Part shown: in pieces, positions 57,899 to 64,000 of the stretch
Layout: every line of letters begins with the position of its first letter
Position numbering within the stretch: the stretch's first letter is position 1
From: Streptomyces sp. NBC_01288
GTDB lineage: Bacteria > Actinomycetota > Actinomycetes > Streptomycetales > Streptomycetaceae
Length of the DNA: 64,000 nucleotides
Direction: 5' to 3'
Assembly: GCF_035982055.1 (NCBI RefSeq)
Contig: NZ_CP108427.1
Location: 8,059,001-8,123,000 of the forward strand
Translations under genes and position numbers: made by a program
Notes under the pieces: generated by a model
The model's input: the letters and a program-made list of their open reading frames with translations, nothing else
What the model was told of the DNA's origin: nothing
The model's database searches: none

Positions 57899-58903
57899 AT
57901 GACCCAGTCCGGCCGCCCCGGCCGTCCCCGTCGGGTCGCCGTCGTCGCGGCGACCCCCGTCTCGATGTTCAACCTGGCCATCCCGGAGCTGCTGTTCGAA
58001 CGGGTCGAGGTCGATGGGGAACGGGGCTACGAGACGGTCATCTGTGCTCCGGAACCGGGTCCCGTGCCCACGACGGGCGGCCTCGACCTGTACGTACGGC
58101 AGGGGCTCGGCGTCGTGCGGGACGCGGACCTGGTGCTCGTCGTCGGCACGGGCCACCGGTACACGCCTGATCCGCGCACGGTGAGCGCGCTGCGCGAGGC
58201 CGCCGCCGCGGGCAAGCGCATCGCTTCCATCTGCAGCGGCGCGTTCGCCCTGGCCGAGGCCGGTCTCCTGGACGGACGCCGGGCCACGACCTACTGGAAC
58301 CAGGCCGAGGAGATGCGCAGGCGCTATCCGGAGGTCGACCTCACCGGCGACGTCCTCTACGTCCAGGACGGCCAGTTCCTGACCGCGTCCGGATACGCCG
58401 CCGGCATCGACCTCTGCCTGCACATCATCCGCACCGACTACGGCGCCGCCGTCGCCAACGAGGTCGCCCGCCTCGCCCTCGTCGCACCCGTACGGCCGGG
58501 CGGGCAGACCCAGTTCACGCAGACTCCGCTGCCGCCCGAGCGCGGTGTCGCCTGCGCGGACACCCGGGGCTGGGCCATGCGCAACCTCGACAAGCCGCTC
58601 ACCCTCACCGACCTGGCCCGGCACGCGGGTGTCAGTGTGCGGACCCTCACCCGCCGCTTCCACGCGGAGAGCGGGGTGAGCCCCTTGCAGTGGCTGCTCC
58701 ACCAGCGCGTCGAGCGGGCCAGGGAACTCCTGGAGACCACCGCCCTCCCCATGGACCAGGTGGCCCGCGCCTGCGGTCTGGGCACGGCGGACTCCCTGCG
58801 CGGCCACCTCGTCCGCCGCACCGGGTTGACGCCGAGCGCCTACCGGGCCCAGTTCAGCCGCCTGGGAACCGGCGGGGCCGAGGTCACGTCATCGGTTGCG
58901 TGA
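57899..58903 (+). CDS. GlxA-family AraC-type transcriptional regulator
   Basis: 334 aa. The N-terminal DJ-1/PfpI-like sensor domain (about 12-185) has the nucleophile-elbow segment 'RIASICSGAFALAEAGLLDGRRATTYW'. The C-terminal AraC double HTH (about 225-325) has 'LTDLARHAGVSVRTLTRRFHAESGVSPLQWLLHQRVERARELLE'. Such regulators often control amine, aldehyde or detoxification genes. CGGAGG precedes the ATG. It overlaps the following GNAT gene by 4 bp (GTGA). Confidence 0.88.
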   Translation: MTQSGRPGRPRRVAVVAATPVSMFNLAIPELLFERVEVDGERGYETVICAPEPGPVPTTGGLDLYVRQGLGVVRDADLVLVVGTGHRYTPDPRTVSALREAAAAGKRIASICSGAFALAEAGLLDGRRATTYWNQAEEMRRRYPEVDLTGDVLYVQDGQFLTASGYAAGIDLCLHIIRTDYGAAVANEVARLALVAPVRPGGQTQFTQTPLPPERGVACADTRGWAMRNLDKPLTLTDLARHAGVSVRTLTRRFHAESGVSPLQWLLHQRVERARELLETTALPMDQVARACGLGTADSLRGHLVRRTGLTPSAYRAQFSRLGTGGAEVTSSVA

Positions 58904-59391
58904 TCAGTGACCGTGCCATCGAGAACCGGGTGATCAGAACCGCTCTGCCCGCCGAGGCGGAGAGCGTCGCCGCGCTGCACGCGCGCGCCCGGGCGACGTA
59001 CTACCCCGACGGCGTCCCGGAGGACGGGCGGGACTGGCTCGCCGCCTGGCGGGGCGTCATCGAGCGGCCCGACGCCCATGTCCTGTGCGTGGTCGAGAAC
59101 GGCCGTATCGTCGCCATCGCCTCCTTCCGCACCCAGGAGGGCGACCCGGCGGACACGGTCGCGCTGTTCCAGTTCCACGTCGACCCCGACCAGTGGCGCT
59201 CCGGCCTCGGCACGGCCCTGCACGCGGCCTGCCTCGAACAGTGGCGGGCCGACGGCCGGCGGACCGCCGTACTCGACGTACATGTCGACAACGAACGCGC
59301 GCAGGCCTTCTACGTCCGCCAGGGGTGGGTCGCCGAGCCGGCCGACGGCAGTCACCACCTGAGGATGCGCCTGGTCGTGACGGGGGAATGA
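58900..59391 (+). CDS. GNAT-family N-acetyltransferase
   Basis: 163 aa. 'IRTALPAEAESVAALHARARATYYPDG' starts the fold, 'QWRSGLGTALHAACLEQW' holds the acetyl-CoA loop, and 'LDVHVDNERAQAFYVRQGWVAEP' is the closing signature. GTG 58900 overlaps the regulator's stop; an in-frame GTG at 58930 is an alternative. Coupling to a GlxA-type regulator and a divergent efflux pump suggests a small detoxification unit (inference). Confidence 0.82.
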   Translation: MISDRAIENRVIRTALPAEAESVAALHARARATYYPDGVPEDGRDWLAAWRGVIERPDAHVLCVVENGRIVAIASFRTQEGDPADTVALFQFHVDPDQWRSGLGTALHAACLEQWRADGRRTAVLDVHVDNERAQAFYVRQGWVAEPADGSHHLRMRLVVTGE

Positions 59392-59417
59392 AGCGAGCTG
59401 CTTGAACGTTCACGGGG

Positions 59418-59438
59418 GAGACAGAGAGCCTCTGTCTC
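59418..59438. terminator. Hairpin between GNAT and DsbA-like genes
   Basis: GAGACAGAG / CTCTGTCTC, a perfect 9-bp stem with a 3-base loop. It lies 26 bp after the GNAT stop and 30 bp before the next start; a terminator or a leader hairpin of the dsbA-like gene. Confidence 0.6.
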
Positions 59439-59468
59439 TCACCCGTACGTCCTGAAGAGAGCCGAAGA

Positions 59469-60203
59469 ATGCGCGTCGAGATCTGGTCCGACATCGCCTG
59501 CCCCTGGTGCTACGTGGGCAAGGCCCGCTTCGAGAAGGCGCTCGACGCGTTCCCGCACCGTGACGGCGTCGAGGTCGTGCACCGGTCCTTCGAACTGGAC
59601 CCGGGGCGCGCCAGGGACGACACCCAGCCCGTGCTCAAGATGCTCACCAAGAAGTACGGCATGAGCGAGGCGCAGGCGCAGGCCGGTGAGGACAACCTGG
59701 GCACGCAGGCCGCCGCCGAGGGGCTCGACTACCGCACCCGCGACCGCGACCACGGCAACACCTTCGACATGCACCGCCTCCTCCACTTCGCCAAGGCGCA
59801 GGGCCGCCAGGACGAGCTGATCCAGGCGCTGTACAAGGCGAACTTCGCCGAGGAGCGGTCCGTGTTCGGCGACGACGAGCGGCTCGTCGAGCTGGCCGCC
59901 GGTGTCGGACTGGACGCCGAGGACGCCCGCAAGGTGCTGGCCGACCCGACCGCGTACGCCGACGACGTCCGCGCCGACGAGCGCGAGGCCGCCGAGCTGG
60001 GCGCGAACGGCGTCCCCTTCTTCGTCCTCGACCGCAAGTACGGCGTCTCCGGCGCCCAGCCCGCCGAGGTCTTCGCCCAGGCGCTGACCCAGGCGTGGGG
60101 CGAGCACGCGCCGCTGAAGCTGATCGACAGCGCTGCCGGAAGTGCTGCCGACGGCGGCGCGGAGGCGTGCGGGCCCGACGGGTGCGCGGTACCGCAGTCC
60201 TGA
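59469..60203 (+). CDS. DsbA-family oxidoreductase (FrnE-like)
   Basis: 244 aa cytoplasmic thioredoxin-fold protein. The redox motif is C11-P-W-C14 in 'IWSDIACPWCYVGKARFEKAL', characteristic of FrnE/2-hydroxychromene isomerase-like DsbA proteins. 'DMHRLLHFAKAQGRQDELIQALYKANFAEERSVFGDDERLVELA' is the helical insert and 'GANGVPFFVLDRKYGVSGAQPAEVFAQAL' carries the cis-proline (GVPFF). No signal peptide. It ends with two extra cysteines (EACGPDGCAVPQS). GAAGAGAGCCGAAGA lies upstream of the ATG. Confidence 0.88.
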   Translation: MRVEIWSDIACPWCYVGKARFEKALDAFPHRDGVEVVHRSFELDPGRARDDTQPVLKMLTKKYGMSEAQAQAGEDNLGTQAAAEGLDYRTRDRDHGNTFDMHRLLHFAKAQGRQDELIQALYKANFAEERSVFGDDERLVELAAGVGLDAEDARKVLADPTAYADDVRADEREAAELGANGVPFFVLDRKYGVSGAQPAEVFAQALTQAWGEHAPLKLIDSAAGSAADGGAEACGPDGCAVPQS

Positions 60204-60322
60204 AAAGGCGCTGGTCAGGGCCGATCGCTCGTCGATCATGCCGTGACCTATAAGCGTTCCTTAGCGGATCCACGTAAAAAATCGCAATGGACGAGGGCTT
60301 CGCGGCACCGCAGAGTGGTGGC

Positions 60323-61372
60323 ATGGAGACCTTCGAGAGCCTCGTCCGCGCCGAGTTCGCCCCGAAGAACACCTACCTCAACACCGCGAGCACCGGCCTC
60401 CTCCCGACCCGCACGGTCACGGCGATGCACACCGCCATCGAGGCCGCCGCGGTCGGCACACCGACCGACATGTTCGACGACGTCGAGGCGTCCCGTGCCG
60501 CGTTCGCCCGCCTGACCCGCGTACCGGTGGGCCGGGTGGCGGCCGGGGCCTCGGTCGCGGTCTACAGCGGACTGATCGCCTCGTCGCTGCCCGCCGGCGC
60601 CGAAGTCCTCACCGCCGAGGCCGACTTCAGCTCCGTCGTGAACCCCTTCCACATGCGCCCCGACCTCAAGGTGCGCGCCGTCCCGCTGGAGCGGATCGCC
60701 GAGTCGGTACGCCCCGGCACCGCACTCGTCGCGGTCAGCGCCGCCCAGTCCGCCGACGGCCGCATCGCCGACCTGCCCGCGCTCCGGGCGGCGGCACGCG
60801 AACACGGGGCGCGTACGTACCTCGACGCGTCGCAGGCCGCCGGCTGGTTCGACCTCGACGCGGACGCCTACGACTATGTCGCCGCCGTCGGCTTCAAGTG
60901 GCTCTTCTGCCCGCGCGGGGTCGCCTTCCTGGTCACCCCGGAGGACCTCGGCGGCCTCAACCCGGTCTTCGCCGGCTGGGTCGCGGGCGAGGCGCCCTGG
61001 GACAGCTGCTACGGCCCGGTCGAGGAACTCGCCCACTCCGCCCGCCGGTTCGACGAGAGCCCGGCCCTCTTCTCCTACGCCGGTGCCCGCCACTCCCTCG
61101 CGCTGCTGGAGGAGTTGGGGGTCGACGCCGTACGCGCGCATGACCTGGCTCTCGCCGACCGCTTCCGCGCGGGCCTCGACACCCTCGGGCACGAACCGGT
61201 GGCGTCACCCGGTTCACCGATCGTCTCCGTGCCCGGACTCGGCCACCGGCAGGGCGAGTTGAGCGCGGCCGGGGTCGAAGTCTCCGACCGGGCGGGGAAC
61301 TTGAGGGCGGCCTTCCATCTCTACAACACCGCCGAGGACGTGGACCGTCTGCTGGAGGTGCTGGCCGGCTGA
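60323..61372 (+). CDS. Class V aminotransferase-fold PLP enzyme
   Basis: 349 aa. 'NTYLNTASTGLLPTRTVTAM' begins the fold. 'RTYLDASQAAGWFDLDADAYDYVAAVGFKWLFCPRGVAFL' contains the PLP-binding aspartate/glutamine segment and the Schiff-base lysine in GFKWLF, and 'AAFHLYNTAEDVDRLLEVL' ends it. This is the cysteine desulfurase/kynureninase-like branch, but there is no cysteine-loop of NifS type, so an amino-acid lyase or aminotransferase role is more likely. ATG 60323 is preferred; ATG 60287 would add 12 residues and could start a leaderless message. Confidence 0.82.
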   Translation: METFESLVRAEFAPKNTYLNTASTGLLPTRTVTAMHTAIEAAAVGTPTDMFDDVEASRAAFARLTRVPVGRVAAGASVAVYSGLIASSLPAGAEVLTAEADFSSVVNPFHMRPDLKVRAVPLERIAESVRPGTALVAVSAAQSADGRIADLPALRAAAREHGARTYLDASQAAGWFDLDADAYDYVAAVGFKWLFCPRGVAFLVTPEDLGGLNPVFAGWVAGEAPWDSCYGPVEELAHSARRFDESPALFSYAGARHSLALLEELGVDAVRAHDLALADRFRAGLDTLGHEPVASPGSPIVSVPGLGHRQGELSAAGVEVSDRAGNLRAAFHLYNTAEDVDRLLEVLAG

Positions 61373-61417
61373 CGCGGGCAGAAGAGGCTGATGCCGTACG
61401 GGAGTTGAAGTGCGGAA

Positions 61418-61448
61418 GGGCACCCCGGTCGTCGTGACCGAGGTGCCC
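61418..61448. terminator. Bidirectional terminator between aminotransferase and ectD genes
   Basis: GGGCACC and GGTGCCC (7 bp) enclose a 2x2 internal loop and a 4-bp GGTC/GACC stem with a GTCGT loop, in the 105-bp gap between convergent genes. Confidence 0.7.
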
Positions 61449-61477
61449 TGATGCGCTTGCGGCGAACCGCCTGGCCG

Positions 61478-62374
61478 TCACTTCACCGGCGTGAAGTCCC
61501 GTGCCCCGATGAACTCGGGCCGTCGTACCGGCGCGGCGAACGGCTCAACTGCCTTGTTCTCCACGCTGTTGAACACGATGAAGACGTTGCTGCGCGGGAA
61601 CGGCGTGATGTTGTCGCCGGAGCCGTGCATGCAGTTGCAGTCGAACCAGGTCGCCGAACCCGCCCTGCCCGTGAACAACTTGATGCCGTACTCGGAGGCC
61701 ATGCCGGTCAGCGCCTCGTCGGACGGGGTGCCCGCGTCCTGCATCTGGAGCGACTGGCGGTAGTTGTCCTCGGGGGTCGCGCCCGCGCAGCCGAGGAACG
61801 TCCGGTGCGAGCCCGGCATGATCATGAGGCCGCCGTTGGTGTCGTGGTTCTCGGTGAGCGCGATCGACACGGACACGGTGCGCATGTTCGGCAGCCCGTC
61901 CTCGGCGTGCCAGGTCTCGAAGTCCGAGTGCCAGTAGAAGCCACTCGCGCCGAAGCCGGGCTTCACGTTGATCCGGGACTGGTGGACGTACACGTCCGAG
62001 CCGAGGATCTGGCGCGCCCGCCCGACGACCCGTTCGTCGCGCACGAGGCGCGCGAACACCTCGCTGATCCGGTGCACCTCGAAGACGGACCGGATCTCCT
62101 TGGACTTCGACTCGATGATCGACCGCTCGTCGGCCCGGATCGCCGGGTCCGTGACGAGACGCTCCAACTCCCGCCGGTAGACGTCGACTTCGTCGTCCCG
62201 CAGGAGTTCCTGCATGGAGAGGAAGCCGTCGCGCTCGAACGCCTGGAGGTCGGCCGTCGGGATCGGCCCCGGGGTGTCGGGGGAGCCCCAGACGACGGGG
62301 TCCTTGCGCGGGGCGGACACCTCGGTGGTGCCGCGGCTGGGGTACAGGTCGGTGACGCTGGTGACGGTGGTCAT
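61478..62374 (-). CDS. ectD: Ectoine hydroxylase
   Basis: 298 aa Fe(II)/2-oxoglutarate dioxygenase converting ectoine to 5-hydroxyectoine, an osmo- and heat-protectant. Iron ligands H149 and D151 (in FYWHSDFETWH) and H250 (in CNCMHGSGDN) are all present, and 'GSDVYVHQSRINVKPGFGASGF' is the EctD signature. ATG 62374 has GAGGAGG upstream. It is the last gene of the ect operon, 5 bp after ectC. Confidence 0.95.
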   Translation of the reverse strand: MTTVTSVTDLYPSRGTTEVSAPRKDPVVWGSPDTPGPIPTADLQAFERDGFLSMQELLRDDEVDVYRRELERLVTDPAIRADERSIIESKSKEIRSVFEVHRISEVFARLVRDERVVGRARQILGSDVYVHQSRINVKPGFGASGFYWHSDFETWHAEDGLPNMRTVSVSIALTENHDTNGGLMIMPGSHRTFLGCAGATPEDNYRQSLQMQDAGTPSDEALTGMASEYGIKLFTGRAGSATWFDCNCMHGSGDNITPFPRSNVFIVFNSVENKAVEPFAAPVRRPEFIGARDFTPVK

Positions 62375-62379
62375 GCTCG

Positions 62380-62784
62380 TCACACCTCCTCGGGTTCGGT
62401 CAGCAGCGGGTAGACGCCGTTCTCGTCGTGGTCCTCCCGTCCGGTGACGGGCGGATTGAAGACACAGACGCAGCGGAAGTCCTCCTTGATCCGCATCGTG
62501 TGCCGCTCGTGGCCGTCGAGGAGGTACATGGTCCCGGGCGTGATCGTGTACGTCTGCCCGGTCTCGTCGTCGGTGAGTTCGGCGTGGCCCTCGACGCAGA
62601 CGACGGCCTCGATGTGGTTCGCGTACCACATCGACGTCTCGGTACCCGCGTAGAGGACGGTCTCGTGCACCGAGAAACCGACCCGCTCCTTGGCGAGGAC
62701 GATGCGCTTGCTCTCCCAGGTGCCGGACGCGGCCTTGATGTGCCGGTCGGTGCCTTCGAGTTCCTTGAACGAACGAACAATCAC
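62380..62784 (-). CDS. ectC: L-ectoine synthase
   Basis: 134 aa cupin enzyme cyclising N-gamma-acetyl-diaminobutyrate to ectoine. 'MIVRSFKELEGTDRHIKAASGTWESKRI' at the start, 'HETVLYAGTETSMWYANHIEAVVCVEGHAEL' (metal-site glutamate and tyrosine) and 'ITPGTMYLLDGHERHTMR' (metal-site histidine) are diagnostic; the length is standard. The gene is 46 bp downstream of ectB and 5 bp upstream of ectD. Confidence 0.96.
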   Translation of the reverse strand: MIVRSFKELEGTDRHIKAASGTWESKRIVLAKERVGFSVHETVLYAGTETSMWYANHIEAVVCVEGHAELTDDETGQTYTITPGTMYLLDGHERHTMRIKEDFRCVCVFNPPVTGREDHDENGVYPLLTEPEEV

Positions 62785-62830
62785 GGTGTGGTGACGCCTC
62801 CTTGACGCAGTATCAGATAGGAATGTCGGG

Positions 62831-64000
62831 TCAGGCGGTCTCGCGTACGGCGCGGGCGAGGATGCTCAGCCCCTCGTCCAGTTCTTCGGGGGTGATGGTC
62901 AGCGCGGGGAGGAGTTTCACGACCTCGCTCTGCGGGCCCGACGTCTCGACGAGCAGGCCGAGTTCGAAGGCGCGGGCGCTGATCCGGCCGGCGCGCTCGG
63001 GGTCCTTGAACTCGATGCCCCAGACCAGGCCGCGGCCCCGGTACTCCTTGATGTCGGCGAGGTTCTCCTCGGTGATGGAGATCAGTCCCTGCTCGACCCG
63101 CTCACCGCGGGCCCGGGTCTGCTTCTCCATCGCGGAACCGTCCGCCCAGTACGTCTCCAGGGCGGCGGTGGCGGTGACGAACGCCGGGTTGTTGCCGCGG
63201 AAGGTGCCGTTGTGCTCGCCCGGCTCCCAGATGTCCAGCTCCGGCTTGAACAGGCACAGCGACATCGGAAGGCCGTAGCCGCTGATGGACTTGGACACGG
63301 TGACGATGTCCGGGACGACGCCCGACTCCTCGAAGGAGAAGAACGCGCCGGTGCGGCCGCAGCCCATCTGGATGTCGTCGACGATCAGCAGCATGTCCTG
63401 GCGCTCGCACAACTCGGCCAGCGCGCGCAGCCATTCGGGGCGGGCGACGTTGATGCCGCCCTCGCCCTGCACGGACTCGACGATCACGGCGGCGGGCTTG
63501 TTGAGGCCGGAGCCCTGGTCCTCCAACAGCCGCTCGAACCACAGGAAGTCGGGGACCTTGCCGTCGAAGTAGTTGTCGAACGGCATCGGCGTCCCGTGCA
63601 CCAGCGGGATGCCGGCGCCGGCCCGCTTGAAGGCGTTGCCGGTCACGGCGAGCGAGCCGAGCGACATGCCGTGGAAGGCGTTGGTGAACGACACGATCGA
63701 CTCGCGGCCCTTCACCTTCCGCGCCAACTTCAGTGCGGACTCAACGGCGTTGGTGCCGGTCGGGCCCGGGAACATGACCTTGTACGGCAGGTCGCGCGGC
63801 CGTAGCACCAGGTCCTGGAAGGTCTCCAGGAACGCGCGCTTCGCACTGGTCGACATGTCGAGCCCGTGCGTGACGCCGTCCCGCTCCAGGTAGTCGATCA
63901 ACGCCCGTTTCAGGACAGGGTTGTTGTGCCCGTAGTTCAGCGAGCCGGCGCCCGCGAAGAAGTCGAGGTAGGCGTGGCCGTCCTCGTCGTACATACGGCT
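62831..64000 (-). CDS. ectB: Diaminobutyrate--2-oxoglutarate transaminase, start cut by window edge
   Basis: 390 codons of the C-terminal part of EctB (full length about 420). It converts aspartate semialdehyde to L-2,4-diaminobutyrate, the first ectoine step. 'GAGSLNYGHNNP', 'FPGPTGTNAVESALKLAR', 'FTNAFHGMSLGSLAVTGN' and 'LLIVDDIQMGCGRTGAFFSFE' (PLP aspartate) lead to the Schiff-base lysine in VSKSISGYGLPMS. About 30 N-terminal residues lie beyond position 64000, where ectA is also expected. Confidence 0.95.
   Translation of the reverse strand, partial: SRMYDEDGHAYLDFFAGAGSLNYGHNNPVLKRALIDYLERDGVTHGLDMSTSAKRAFLETFQDLVLRPRDLPYKVMFPGPTGTNAVESALKLARKVKGRESIVSFTNAFHGMSLGSLAVTGNAFKRAGAGIPLVHGTPMPFDNYFDGKVPDFLWFERLLEDQGSGLNKPAAVIVESVQGEGGINVARPEWLRALAELCERQDMLLIVDDIQMGCGRTGAFFSFEESGVVPDIVTVSKSISGYGLPMSLCLFKPELDIWEPGEHNGTFRGNNPAFVTATAALETYWADGSAMEKQTRARGERVEQGLISITEENLADIKEYRGRGLVWGIEFKDPERAGRISARAFELGLLVETSGPQSEVVKLLPALTITPEELDEGLSILARAVRETA

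Noticed and set aside
56300..58807. 835-codon minus-strand open frame across the MFS and GlxA genes
   Set aside because: Composition is biased and contains no motifs; the true genes in the other frames have clear family signatures.
1..64000. tRNA, rRNA, replication origin or prophage/ICE attachment site
   Set aside because: None was recognised by eye. I could not run tRNAscan or a covariance search, so this is absence of evidence only.

Overview
The window looks like Streptomyces chromosome. It is very GC-rich with strong third-position GC, and genes overlap in ATGA/GTGA couplings. It carries an ectoine operon, a SigE-type sigma/anti-sigma pair, ABC sugar importers with no ATPase gene of their own, twin-arginine exported enzymes, and four copies of a dispersed repeat I recognise from Streptomyces. 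I saw no rRNA, tRNA, CRISPR array or origin.

Layout. 0-4 kb: a GntR regulator and ACC deaminase (acdS), then an MFS efflux pump divergent from its TetR repressor across a perfect 16-bp dyad. 4-10.4 kb: a double-TerD protein, then a minus-strand operon of DeoR regulator, sugar/polyol ABC importer and zinc alcohol dehydrogenase. 10.7-13.9 kb: uronate dehydrogenase (udh) divergent from kdgD, which is coupled to an unknown gene. 13.8-16.9 kb: MFS, DinB-like and metallo-beta-lactamase-fold genes. 17-28 kb: a long plus-strand sugar-acid and oligosaccharide locus (GntR, DapA-family enzyme, IlvD/Edd dehydratase, ABC permeases, Gfo/Idh oxidoreductase, PmoA-like protein, GH43, binding protein). 27.6-38.5 kb: secreted pectin-degrading enzymes (CE12-like esterase, PL1, two CE8, two PL9-like, two-lobed GH43). 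38.5-46.2 kb: a decayed zone with remnants of MocR, TetR, IS5-type transposase, IstB and GNAT genes around an intact MpaB-like oxygenase, a DUF6461-like protein, a TetR and an isochorismatase-fold hydrolase. 46.3-49.5 kb: rhamnogalacturonan lyase preceded by a membrane anti-sigma candidate and SigE-family sigma factor. 49.7-61.4 kb: purine permease, penicillin-binding protein, IclR regulator divergent from an alpha-ketoglutarate semialdehyde dehydrogenase, MFS pump, GlxA-type regulator, DsbA-like and class V aminotransferase genes. 61.5-64 kb: ectD, ectC and the start-truncated ectB.

How it fits together (inference): secreted pectinases, esterases and the rhamnogalacturonan lyase release galacturonate, rhamnogalacturonan oligomers and arabinan/galactan sugars. 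ABC importers take these up. Udh and KdgD supply two steps of oxidative galacturonate breakdown, the IlvD/Edd and DapA-family pair a parallel sugar-acid route, and the dehydrogenase at 54.2 kb could send 2,5-dioxopentanoate to 2-oxoglutarate. No galactarolactone isomerase or galactarate dehydratase of a known family is visible.

The most interesting unexplained items are: a leader motif shared by a PL9-like lyase and the rhamnogalacturonan lyase; the anti-sigma candidate with an extracellular domain beside that lyase; an unknown gene translationally coupled to kdgD; AAGCGCTT palindromes with no LacI gene in the window; and short tandem repeats at gene boundaries of the sugar loci.
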